From: Prevotellaceae bacterium | GTDB taxonomy: Bacteria; Bacteroidota; Bacteroidia; Bacteroidales; Bacteroidaceae | Reading direction: 5' to 3' | Length of the DNA stretch: 62,742 bases | Assembly (NCBI GenBank): GCA_015256945.1 | Contig: JABZLB010000015.1 | Span: forward strand, 1-62,742 | The notes under the pieces: generated by a model | Database searches by the model: none | What the model saw: the letters and a program-made list of their open reading frames with translations, nothing else | Told to the model about the DNA's origin: nothing | Translations under genes and position numbers: made by a program | In this document: positions 8,811-16,747 of the stretch, piece by piece | Position numbering within the stretch: the stretch's first letter is position 1 | Layout of the letters: every line of letters starts with the position of its first letter

Positions 8811-11084
8811 ATGAACAAGATATTTTCTATCCTGCTTGCCATGTTTGTATGTTTAAATCTGGCTGCAGTTCCGGTGGCAAATGCCACTCCTGGCACCCTG
8901 ACGGGTAAGGTTACTGACCATAATGACGGCTCGCCGCTTGTGGGAGCTACCGTTTATTTGCCCGAACTTAACGTAGGTGTTACCACTAATGCCGACGGCA
9001 TTTATACGCTAACCTCGCTCCCTCAGAAGGAAGTGAAGGTTGAAGTAAGCTATCTTGGGCACCGCTCGGTTACGCGAACGGTCGATCTTGCCAAAACAAC
9101 TACTCTCGATTTTGTGCTGAACGAGCAGAACGCACAGCTGGGAGAGGTTGTTGTTACCGGGCTTACGGGCAAGGCTTTGATGAAGGATTCGCCCACGCCT
9201 GTGTCGGTAGTCAACTCAGCTTACCTCCAGTCGCACACATCAACCAACGTAATTGATGCCCTCAGTACACAGCCGGGAATGGCACAAATCACCACCGGCG
9301 GCGGCATTTCCAAGCCTGTTATCCGAGGCTTGGGCTTTAACAGGGTTGTCGTTGTCAACGATGGCGTGCGCCAGGAAGGCAACCAATGGGGCAGCGAACA
9401 CGGCATAGAGGTCGACCCGCAAAGCGTATCGTCGGCCGAAATCATTAAGGGTCCGGCCTCGTTAATGTATGGATCTGATGCCATGGCCGGTGTAGTTCTG
9501 TTTCGTGGCGACCCTGTTGCCGGACAAAATACGGTGAAAGCCGATGCCGCTACCGAGTATCAGACGAACAATGGACTATTTGGTTACACTGCCCATGTGA
9601 AAGGAAACCAGGACGGTTTCGTCTGGAACGCACGATGGTCAGACAAGATGGCGCATGCCTATAAGAACCCAATCGACAACTATGTCATCGGTTCGCAGTT
9701 TCGTGAACGGGCTGCACAGGGCATGATTGGCCTTAACCGCAGCTGGGGTTACAGCCATATTACAGGCAGTTACTACCATTTAACGCCCGGCATGATGGAG
9801 GGCGAGCGCGGATACAGCCATCGTTATGGCAAGGAGTTGCCGTTCCAGGAGGTACACCATTACAAGGTTATTTCGAACAATGCCTTCTATTTAGGCGGCG
9901 GCACACTGATGGCAACGCTCGCCTATCAGCAAAATCGCAGGCAGGAATTTGAGGAGAGTGCCGATACGGCAGGCCTCGATTTTATGCTGCATACCATCAA
10001 CTACGATATTAAATATCAGCTGCCTTCCATAGGTCCGTGGAAATTTGCTACGGGCGTTGGCGGCATGTGGCAACGCTCACTTAACAAGGGAGAGGAGTTC
10101 CTTATACCGGCATACCAGCTCTTTGACGCCGGTATCTTCGCCACTGCAAGCCGTCATGTAGGCAAGTTTGCGCTCAGCGGAGGCTTACGTTATGACCATC
10201 GTCATTTGCACAGTTTTGCGTTAGCGGGCCACTTCGACGCTTTTAAGCGTAACTTCTCAGCCCTTACAGGAAGCGTGGGTGCGGTGTATGCGCTGAAGGA
10301 TAACATGAATCTCCGACTGAATTTATCGCGTGGTTTCCGCGCTCCTAACCTTGGAGAGCTTGGCTCTAACGGCGTACACGAAGGCACAACAGCCTACGAA
10401 CTGGGTAACCACGAGCTGAAACCCGAGTTCAGTTGGCAAATAGACGCGGGATGGGACTTCTCTTCTCCTGTTGTCAATGCACAGGTTTCGCTCTTCTCCA
10501 ACTTCATCGACAACTATATTTTCATTGAGAAACTGGCCGGCGTTATTACTGACGGACACGAAACCTACCGCTATACACAGGGCAATGCAAGGTTGATGGG
10601 CGGCGAAATTTCGGTCGACTTGCATCCCGTTGAGCGTCTGCACTTCGAAAATTCGTTCTCATATGTCAACAGCATTCAGCTGCACCAGCCTGCCGATCGC
10701 AAGTATCTGCCCTTCACTCCAGCCCCACGATGGAACGCCGATGTGCGCTACGACTTTATACGTGACGGCCGTACGTTCAACAATTTATTTGCTGCCGTGG
10801 GCGTTGAAACCAACTTAAGGCAGAACCATTTCTACGGTTACAACGATACTGAAACGGCTACACCTTCGTACACACTGGTTAACCTCTCGGCAGGTACCGA
10901 CATACGCGTGCACAATCGCCGGTTGATGAGCCTGCACATCATGTGCAATAACCTCTTCAACCGTGCTTATCAGAGCCACCTTAACCGTCTGAAATATGTC
11001 GAGGCTACACCGGCAAACGGTCATCCGGGGCTATACAACATGGGACGGAACATTGGCTTTAAGCTGAACTTTTACATTCTTTAA
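8811..11084 (+). CDS. TonB-dependent receptor, probable metal uptake
   Basis: Outer-membrane TonB-dependent transporter, 757 aa from the ATG at 8811. The open frame extends upstream to 8739, but the signal peptide (MNKIFSILLAMFVCLNLAA) begins at 8811, so that start was chosen. Order: signal peptide, carboxypeptidase-regulatory-like domain (GKVTDHNDGSPLVGATVYLP), plug domain (VVVTGLTGKAL, RGLGFNRVVVVNDGVRQE, KGPASLMYGSDAMAGVV), then the beta-barrel ending in an aromatic-rich strand. RGLGFNRV...NDGVRQ resembles the ZnuD/metal-type receptors. The His/Cys-rich small protein upstream supports metal import, which is inference; siderophore or haem receptors remain possible. Confidence 0.88.
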   Translation: MNKIFSILLAMFVCLNLAAVPVANATPGTLTGKVTDHNDGSPLVGATVYLPELNVGVTTNADGIYTLTSLPQKEVKVEVSYLGHRSVTRTVDLAKTTTLDFVLNEQNAQLGEVVVTGLTGKALMKDSPTPVSVVNSAYLQSHTSTNVIDALSTQPGMAQITTGGGISKPVIRGLGFNRVVVVNDGVRQEGNQWGSEHGIEVDPQSVSSAEIIKGPASLMYGSDAMAGVVLFRGDPVAGQNTVKADAATEYQTNNGLFGYTAHVKGNQDGFVWNARWSDKMAHAYKNPIDNYVIGSQFRERAAQGMIGLNRSWGYSHITGSYYHLTPGMMEGERGYSHRYGKELPFQEVHHYKVISNNAFYLGGGTLMATLAYQQNRRQEFEESADTAGLDFMLHTINYDIKYQLPSIGPWKFATGVGGMWQRSLNKGEEFLIPAYQLFDAGIFATASRHVGKFALSGGLRYDHRHLHSFALAGHFDAFKRNFSALTGSVGAVYALKDNMNLRLNLSRGFRAPNLGELGSNGVHEGTTAYELGNHELKPEFSWQIDAGWDFSSPVVNAQVSLFSNFIDNYIFIEKLAGVITDGHETYRYTQGNARLMGGEISVDLHPVERLHFENSFSYVNSIQLHQPADRKYLPFTPAPRWNADVRYDFIRDGRTFNNLFAAVGVETNLRQNHFYGYNDTETATPSYTLVNLSAGTDIRVHNRRLMSLHIMCNNLFNRAYQSHLNRLKYVEATPANGHPGLYNMGRNIGFKLNFYIL

Positions 11085-11113
11085 ATACACCAAAACCAAA
11101 ACTAAACTGACGG

Positions 11114-11143
11114 AAGGCGGGAGCAGCGGCTCTCGCCTTTTTG
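11114..11143 (+). terminator. Terminator after the TonB receptor gene
   Basis: Stem GGCGGGAGC with GCTCTCGCC, four-base loop, followed by TTTTT. Confidence 0.85.
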
Positions 11144-11153
11144 CATGATATAC

Positions 11154-11184
11154 TTGCCTTTACAGAATTAAATATATATCTTTG
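11154..11184 (+). promoter_or_regulatory. Promoter of the CocE-like hydrolase gene
   Basis: TTG at 11154-11156, 20-base spacer, TATCTTTG at 11177-11184. The ATG follows at 11225. Confidence 0.8.
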
Positions 11185-11224
11185 CCACACAATCGGAAAC
11201 CTGTAAAACAGAAAACAACAACTT

Positions 11225-13054
11225 ATGCTATTGAAAAGAATTGTAAATTGCATGCTTCTTTTTGTCGCCCTTGCATGCACGACACTGGCCCAGAACACCG
11301 CCGACTATTACAAAAAACGTGAGATCATGATACCCATGCGCGACGGAACGCGCCTCTACACCGCCATTTACGAACCCCTGAACCATAAGGGCAGCAGCCC
11401 CATTCTGATGGCACGCACCCCCTATGGCTGCCGTCCCTACGGCAAAGATATGGCTAACCTCTTTACCGCAAGCCTGGCTCATTATGCCCGCGAGGGTTAT
11501 ATTTTTGTGTTTCAGGACGTAAGAGGCACGTCGATGAGCGAGGGAACGTACGAAAATATACGTCCCGTAGTGCTTAAAAAAGGACAGAAGGCCAACGACG
11601 TTACCGACAGCTACGATACCGTCGACTGGCTATTGCACCATACCCGCAACAACGGGCGCGTAGGTGTTCACGGCAATTCGTATCTTGGTTTCTACACGCT
11701 CGTGGCCGCTTTATCGCGCCATCCGGCTATCAAGGCGGTGTGCCCGCAGGCTCCCGTGGGCGATTGGATGATGGGAGATGACATTCATCATAACGGTGCA
11801 CTGATGCTAACCGATGCCTGGTCGTTCATGACAGGCTTCGGACGCTTGCGCAAAGCTCCTGCCGAAAGCATGCCACCCAAACCCGATTACTACAACGGCG
11901 ACGACTATTCGTTCTTTCTCAACGCCCTTCCTCTGGCTAATTTGACACGCCTCCAGCGCGACAGCATACCCTTCTGGCACCAGTTTATGCAACACCCTGC
12001 GTACGACAGCTGGTGGAAGGAGCGCACACCCATACCCCATTACAAGCATTTACGCTGCGCCGTAATGGTGGCAGGCGGATGGTTTGATGCCGAAGACCTG
12101 TATGGAACGCTGAATACCTACCGGCAGCTTACGCGCACCATGCGTGCCGACAGCCTTTTTCTCATCATGGGGCCGTGGAGGCATGGAGGATGGAACAGCG
12201 AAAAAAACAACAGCCTGGGCGACATTACCTTCTCGAAAGACAATCTCAACGAAGTATTCCGTACAGCCGAAAATGCGTTCTTCGACCATTATCTCTCCGA
12301 CCGGAAACTACCTGACGGCATGCCCCATGCAAAAGTATTCTTCACGGGTGAGAACCGTTGGACCGACCTTTCACGCTGGCCTCTTGGCGACACAACGCCC
12401 CATACGCTTTACCTTACCGGCGGCGGCCTGCTCTCATCACGCCTGCCCGACGACAATGCTACGCCGTCAACCTACACCTCCAACCCTGCACGTCCCGTAC
12501 CTTACAATGCAAATGCCTGGCACAAGCGCAAGGCCGAATACATGGTTGCCGACCAGCGCTTTGCATCTTACCGTCCTGATGTGCTGACATACAGCACGCC
12601 CGTGCTCGACAAAGCCCTCACCGTAGCAGGCCCTGTAAAGGTAAAACTATGGGCGGCAACAACGTCGACCGATGCCGATTTTATTGTGAAACTGATTGAC
12701 GTACAGCCCGATTCGTCACGGCTCGCAGGCTATCAGATGCTGGTTCGCTTCGATGTGCTGCGCGCCCGATTCCGCAACAGTATGGAAAAGCCGTCGCCCC
12801 TTGTACCGGGAAAAGCCGAAGGGATGATGCTGGAGCTTAACGACATAGCACACACTTTTATGCCGGGACACCGCCTTATGGTTCAGGTGCAAAGCTCATG
12901 CTTCCCGCTTATTGACCTGAATCCGCAGAAATTCGTCGATATTTACCATTGTACGAAAGCCGATTTTCAGAAGGCCGACATCACCATCCTGCAAGACCGC
13001 ATGCACCCCTCCTGCATTATTCTGCCAGTCATAAACCGTACGGCTGTTCAATAA
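11225..13054 (+). CDS. CocE/NonD (S15 peptidase-type) hydrolase, secreted
   Basis: Alpha/beta hydrolase of the X-Pro dipeptidyl-peptidase S15 / CocE family, which includes alpha-amino-acid ester hydrolases and cocaine esterase. 609 aa with an N-terminal signal peptide (first ~22 residues, LLFVALACTTLAQ). The catalytic domain begins with MIPMRDGTRLYTAIYEP; the nucleophile is Ser152 in GNSYLG; VFQDVRGTSMSEG is the conserved oxyanion/Tyr region. The C-terminal jelly-roll domain typical of the family follows from about residue 400. Expressed from its own promoter (11154) and ended by a terminator (13140). The natural substrate is unknown; release of dipeptides or ester cleavage in the periplasm are the likely choices. 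Confidence 0.9.
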   Translation: MLLKRIVNCMLLFVALACTTLAQNTADYYKKREIMIPMRDGTRLYTAIYEPLNHKGSSPILMARTPYGCRPYGKDMANLFTASLAHYAREGYIFVFQDVRGTSMSEGTYENIRPVVLKKGQKANDVTDSYDTVDWLLHHTRNNGRVGVHGNSYLGFYTLVAALSRHPAIKAVCPQAPVGDWMMGDDIHHNGALMLTDAWSFMTGFGRLRKAPAESMPPKPDYYNGDDYSFFLNALPLANLTRLQRDSIPFWHQFMQHPAYDSWWKERTPIPHYKHLRCAVMVAGGWFDAEDLYGTLNTYRQLTRTMRADSLFLIMGPWRHGGWNSEKNNSLGDITFSKDNLNEVFRTAENAFFDHYLSDRKLPDGMPHAKVFFTGENRWTDLSRWPLGDTTPHTLYLTGGGLLSSRLPDDNATPSTYTSNPARPVPYNANAWHKRKAEYMVADQRFASYRPDVLTYSTPVLDKALTVAGPVKVKLWAATTSTDADFIVKLIDVQPDSSRLAGYQMLVRFDVLRARFRNSMEKPSPLVPGKAEGMMLELNDIAHTFMPGHRLMVQVQSSCFPLIDLNPQKFVDIYHCTKADFQKADITILQDRMHPSCIILPVINRTAVQ

Positions 13055-13139
13055 ACAACACCGGGCAGCACGCTATACACCATACTGCCCTGCACTTTAC
13101 GGCACCGGCTGAACACAATACCGGCGGCCATACAACAAG

Positions 13140-13180
13140 AAAAGGGACGAAACCGGAAACCCCGGCATCGTCCCTTTTTT
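13140..13180. terminator. Terminator, possibly bidirectional
   Basis: Stem AAAAGGGACGA (13140-13150) with TCGTCCCTTTT from 13168. T-run on the plus strand for the gene ending at 13054; the minus strand also ends in T, which could serve the small gene at 13226-13315. Confidence 0.85.
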
Positions 13181-13225
13181 GCTTATATTAAATAAAACTA
13201 ATTTCTGCTTTCTCCAAATCTCGCA

Positions 13226-13315
13226 TTAGCGAGCCATTCTGTCCATAGTAATAGCTACTGCTGAAACTGCGAGAAACACGATTGCTGTTATTGAAACAAA
13301 TGTCATGATAGTCAT
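13226..13315 (-). CDS. 29-aa hydrophobic peptide (unannotated small gene)
   Basis: Short open frame on the minus strand: starts MTIMTFVSITAIVFLAVSAV and ends MDRMAR (29 aa). It is one predicted transmembrane segment with a short charged C-terminus, typical of bacterial small membrane proteins. A purine-rich stretch with AGGAAAG precedes the ATG. Upstream on the same strand are a structured leader with two hairpins (13354-13396) and a TACCTTTG promoter element (13437), with a perfect 14-bp palindrome just upstream; downstream is a terminator (13140). This full set of signals around a frame too short for gene finders makes it a believable gene. I do not recognise a family and propose no function beyond membrane insertion. 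Confidence 0.6.
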   Translation of the reverse strand: MTIMTFVSITAIVFLAVSAVAITMDRMAR

Positions 13316-13353
13316 AATTCTTTCCTTTCTTTTTTATTGTTTGTCTATAATCT

Positions 13354-13396
13354 GAGAACCACCCCTTGTGGTCTCGTTGTCATGCCGCCGAAGCGG
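13354..13396 (-). promoter_or_regulatory. Structured 5' leader of the 29-aa gene
   Basis: On the minus-strand RNA there are two hairpins. The first, at 13385-13396, is CCGC-UUCG-GCGG, an ultrastable cUUCGg tetraloop. The second, at 13354-13375, pairs GAGACCAC with GTGGTTCTC around a short loop. The leader is about 120 bases. It may be regulatory or stabilising; no known riboswitch was recognised. Confidence 0.55.
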
Positions 13397-13436
13397 TTGT
13401 TATCCTTAAATACTGTTTTTTTCTCTTTTGACGATG

Positions 13437-13473
13437 CAAAGGTATGAAGAAAAACTGTGTGCGCACACAAAAA
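13437..13473 (-). promoter_or_regulatory. Promoter and palindromic operator candidate of the 29-aa gene
   Basis: Minus-strand -7 element TACCTTTG (13437-13444) with TTTTTG at 13468-13473, 23 bases upstream, slightly longer than usual. Between and overlapping them lies a perfect 14-bp palindrome TGTGTGCGCACACA (13456-13469), well placed to be bound by a dimeric regulator. Confidence 0.55.
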
Positions 13474-13642
13474 CAGTCAAAATACGCCTGGAAACGGCTT
13501 TTAATTGATTATTGTCAAACAGTTTGACACAAATCAACCGCTCTGGTTGATTTATATCAACGTGCTGAAAGCAAGTATATTACATCGTTATATGGTTTAC
13601 GTTACAGGCTGTACGTTATGCCTTTTCGTGCTAAATGTCATG

Positions 13643-13727
13643 GTTCGGCGACCGTCAGCAACGCTGTTGACGGCCGTCATACGCATCATGCGGCGGCTGC
13701 CGTACGTGCTGCTGGCGGCCGCCGAAC
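13643..13727. repeat. 85-bp palindromic element
   Basis: Complete copy: ends GTTCGGCGACC and GGCCGCCGAAC are inverted repeats; four 9-bp motifs related to CGGCCGTCA are spaced 22, 23 and 22 bp. It sits between the divergent promoters of the 29-aa gene and the flippase-like gene. The open frame crossing it (13505-13732) is not judged real. The rest of 13474-13913 holds nothing recognised. Confidence 0.9.
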
Positions 13728-13913
13728 CCTGAACTCTACATCACAAACACATACCCTCTATGGCAAAAACCAAGGAACGTAAGCCGCTTATGGTACAGCC
13801 CATACAGCATAGTTCACAGCCGTCAAACAGCCGCTGCGGGGCCGCTGCATCGTTTTTTGCGCCTTACACCCTAATAATATAAGAAAAAAAACATAGGTTT
13901 AACGGATAATTTA

Positions 13914-13921
13914 TATCTTTG
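13914..13921 (+). promoter_or_regulatory. -7 element very close to the start codon
   Basis: TATCTTTG (13914-13921). With the usual distance to +1, transcription would begin only about 5 bases before the ATG at 13931. The upstream TTG at 13919 lies inside the promoter element and is rejected as a start. Confidence 0.6.
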
Positions 13922-13930
13922 TCAGAGAAT

Positions 13931-14944
13931 ATGATTTCGAAAAAAACACTTACTGACATCATGAAGGTGGCCCTGTCGCTGTTGCTGGGCGGTGCCATAC
14001 TATACTGGATGTATCGCGATTTCGACTTTCGCCACATCCGTCGTATACTGCTTCATGAGATGAACTGGTGGTGGATGCTGCTCTCTTTCCCTTTTGGCAT
14101 TCTGGCCCAGGCCTTCAGAGGGTGGCGGTGGAAACAGTCGTTAGAACCCGTTGACGAGCATCCGCGCACATCGGTAGCGGTAAATTCCATCTTCCTTTCA
14201 TATGCGGTAAGCCTGGTTGTGCCCCGTATGGGCGAGTTTGCACGCTGTGGTGTGCTGAAGAGATGGGACGGCGTGTCGTTCACAAAGGCCATAGGGACAG
14301 TGGTTACTGAGCGTGCCATCGACTCGTTGCTGGTGTTGCTGATAGCCGTGCTCACCTTTCTGATGCAGTTTAAAGCCTTTGATACCTTCTTCCAGACAAC
14401 GGGAACACGCATCGACGAAATAGTAAACGGCTTTTCGTCGGCAGGCTGGATAGTAACCTTTGTGTGTGCAGCAGCCATCGTTGTGCTTGTTATGGTGCTG
14501 GCCCGCAAGATGAGTGTGTTCAACAAGGTGAAGGAAATGTTCCAGGGTCTTTGGCTGGGCGTCATGTCGGTAAGGCATGTTCGCAACGCCCCGCTGTATA
14601 TTTTCTACACCCTTGCCATCTGGGGGTGCTACTTTCTGCACTACTATCTTACGTTCTTTTGCTTCAGCGCCACAGCCCATTTAGGTTTTGCGTGTGCCGT
14701 GGTAAGCTTTATTGTGGGTTCGATAGCGGTTATCGTGCCTACCCCCAACGGCGCCGGGCCGTGGCATTTTGCCGTAAAAACCATGCTTACACTGTATGGA
14801 GTGGCGGCTACCGACGCGCTTTACTTTGTGCTTATTGTACATTCAGTGCAAACGCTGCTGGTGGTAGCCCTGGGCGTTTATGCCTGGATAGCCCTCAATT
14901 TTACACCGAAGCACAAAGCAAAAACAACAGTAAACAACAATTAG
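13931..14944 (+). CDS. Flippase-like / LPG-synthase TM-domain membrane protein (UPF0104)
   Basis: Integral membrane protein of the COG0392 family (lysylphosphatidylglycerol synthase transmembrane region, PF03706), 337 aa from ATG 13931, with about eight hydrophobic segments. It carries the conserved region PRMGEFARCGVLKRWDGVSF followed by a Thr/Glu-containing helix (VVTERAIDSLLVLL), and a later PTPNGAGPWHF loop. It lacks the cytosolic aminoacyl-transferase domain of MprF, so it is the stand-alone form thought to move lipids or lipid-linked sugars. PepD follows after 21 bases in the same direction, so the two are probably co-transcribed, without obvious functional link. Confidence 0.85.
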   Translation: MISKKTLTDIMKVALSLLLGGAILYWMYRDFDFRHIRRILLHEMNWWWMLLSFPFGILAQAFRGWRWKQSLEPVDEHPRTSVAVNSIFLSYAVSLVVPRMGEFARCGVLKRWDGVSFTKAIGTVVTERAIDSLLVLLIAVLTFLMQFKAFDTFFQTTGTRIDEIVNGFSSAGWIVTFVCAAAIVVLVMVLARKMSVFNKVKEMFQGLWLGVMSVRHVRNAPLYIFYTLAIWGCYFLHYYLTFFCFSATAHLGFACAVVSFIVGSIAVIVPTPNGAGPWHFAVKTMLTLYGVAATDALYFVLIVHSVQTLLVVALGVYAWIALNFTPKHKAKTTVNNN

Positions 14945-14965
14945 TAACCTATAATATAATAAACT

Positions 14966-16420
14966 ATGAGTGAGATTGCCAATTTGAAACCGGCTGCCCT
15001 GTGGCGCAATTTTGATGCACTGACACAAGTTCCACGTCCGTCAGGACACTCGGAGAAAGTGCAGAAGTTCCTGCTCGACTTTGCCAAAGAGGCAGGCGTA
15101 GAGGCTTTTGTTGACCCTGCGGGGAACGTAATTATGCGCAAGCCCGCCACAAAGGGCTATGAAAACCGCAAGACAGTGGTGCTCCAGGCACACATGGACA
15201 TGGTGCCTCAAAAGGCTCCTGACAGCAAGCATAACTTTGAAACCGACCCCATTGAAACCTATATCGAAGACGGATGGGTACATGCACGCGGCACCACACT
15301 GGGCTCGGACGACGGCATTGGCGTTGCAGCCATCATGGGAATTATGGAGAGCCGCGACCTGAAACACGGCCCGTTAGAGGCACTTATCACCCGCGATGAG
15401 GAAACAGGCATGTATGGAGCCAACGAGTTGCCGGCAGGAGAGCTGCACAGCGACATCCTGATGAACCTCGATTCGGAGCTTTGGGGCAAGTTCGTTATTG
15501 GCTCAGCAGGCGGTATCGACATCACGGCTTCGCTCGAATATCAGGAGGTAGACAATAACTTTGAGGCAGCAGCGAGGGTAACTCTCAAAGGTTTGAGGGG
15601 CGGACACTCGGGTCTTGAGATTAACGAAGGCCGCGCAAACGCCAACAAAGAAATGGTAAGGCTCGTGAGAAAAGCCGTTGCAGAGCTTGGCGCAAGGCTG
15701 GCAAGCTGGCAGGGTGGCAACATGAGAAACGCCATTCCGTTTAAGGCAGAGGTGGTGCTGGTGCTTGACAAGGACAAGGTTGACGACCTGAAGGCAATGG
15801 TTGAACAGCAGCGTCTGATGATTGAAGACGAGTATAAGACGATAGAAAAGAACGTAGAGTTCTTTGTTGAAGAGGCTGAAAAGCCTGCCATGCTGCCGCC
15901 GGAGGAAATTCAGGACAATCTTATCGATGCCATTTATGCCTGCCATAACGGCGTGTTGCGCATGATACCCGTGAAGCCCGATGTAGTAGAAACCTCGTCG
16001 AATCTGGCCATTATCAGCATAGAAAACGGTAAGGCGGCATTTAAGATTCTGGCGCGATCGAGCCGCGAAGACATGAAAATGTACATTGCCGAACAGCTGC
16101 AAAGCTGCTTCAATATGGCAGGCATGAAGGTTGAGCTGAGCGGAAGTTACGGCGGATGGGACCCGAATCCCGACAGCGAAATACTGCGATTGTTGCAGAA
16201 AGTGTATAAAGAGCAGAACGGTAACGATGCCGTTGTGCAGGTAGACCATGCAGGACTGGAGTGCTCGGTGATATTAAGCAAGTATCCTAACCTCGATGTG
16301 GTAAGCCTTGGACCTACGCTTCTAAGCCCCCATACAACAAGCGAGCGTTTCGAAATAGCCACGGCCGAACCGTTCTGGAGGCTGCTTACACAGGTGTTAG
16401 AGGAAATACCCGTGAAATAA
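14966..16420 (+). CDS. pepD: Cytosolic Xaa-His dipeptidase (M20C, PepD)
   Basis: Aminoacyl-histidine dipeptidase, a zinc M20 family enzyme that splits a broad range of dipeptides in the cytoplasm. 484 aa, the usual PepD length. Metal and catalytic motifs are seen: HMDMVPQ (H76, D78), SDDGIGVAA, the DEETGMYGA pair of glutamates, and a C-terminal SPHTTSE histidine. The middle part (about 200-380) is the lid/dimerisation domain. No signal peptide. It follows the flippase-like gene by 21 bases and is ended by the hairpin at 16466. It would complete breakdown of peptides imported by the SusCD-protease locus downstream, which is inference. Confidence 0.93.
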   Translation: MSEIANLKPAALWRNFDALTQVPRPSGHSEKVQKFLLDFAKEAGVEAFVDPAGNVIMRKPATKGYENRKTVVLQAHMDMVPQKAPDSKHNFETDPIETYIEDGWVHARGTTLGSDDGIGVAAIMGIMESRDLKHGPLEALITRDEETGMYGANELPAGELHSDILMNLDSELWGKFVIGSAGGIDITASLEYQEVDNNFEAAARVTLKGLRGGHSGLEINEGRANANKEMVRLVRKAVAELGARLASWQGGNMRNAIPFKAEVVLVLDKDKVDDLKAMVEQQRLMIEDEYKTIEKNVEFFVEEAEKPAMLPPEEIQDNLIDAIYACHNGVLRMIPVKPDVVETSSNLAIISIENGKAAFKILARSSREDMKMYIAEQLQSCFNMAGMKVELSGSYGGWDPNPDSEILRLLQKVYKEQNGNDAVVQVDHAGLECSVILSKYPNLDVVSLGPTLLSPHTTSERFEIATAEPFWRLLTQVLEEIPVK

Positions 16421-16465
16421 TACACCTTATTATATAACCTGTTACAGGATATTATATAACTCATC

Positions 16466-16556
16466 ACAGGAGAGAGGATGCTGTATGCAGAGGAAACGCC
16501 GACGCGATGCCGGCAGACTTCAGGACACACAGCATACTCTTTCCTGTTGTTTTATT
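16466..16556 (+). terminator. Long hairpin terminator after pepD
   Basis: ACAGGAGAGAGGATGCTGT pairs, with small mismatches, with ACAGCATACTCTTTCCTGT across a loop of about 40 bases, followed by TTGTTTTATTT. Confidence 0.75.
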
Positions 16557-16634
16557 TCGTACACGAAACACGTGACAAATTGATTGACTTAGGCCTATAA
16601 TAACCTACTAATTGCCTATTTTACATAAAATTGC

Positions 16635-16665
16635 TTGCCAAAAAGAAATTTTAAACGTAACTTTG
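16635..16665 (+). promoter_or_regulatory. Promoter of the protease-SusCD operon
   Basis: TTG 16635-16637, 20-base spacer, TAACTTTG 16658-16665. The ATG of the first gene is at 16748. Confidence 0.8.
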
Positions 16666-16747
16666 CATGCTAATTAGGATAAACAGCGGCTGTTGGTCCG
16701 CACAAGGCTGATTCAATATCTATATCTCAGCAGAAACATTATCAAAT

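Noticed and set aside
13643..13727. CRISPR-like array in the palindromic elements
   Set aside because: The repeated motif is only 9 bp, spacers are 13-14 bp, there are only four units, and the whole is palindromic; no cas genes are in the window.
13505..13732. 75-codon frame on the plus strand
   Set aside because: Its last third is the palindromic repeat and it has no homology that I recognise.
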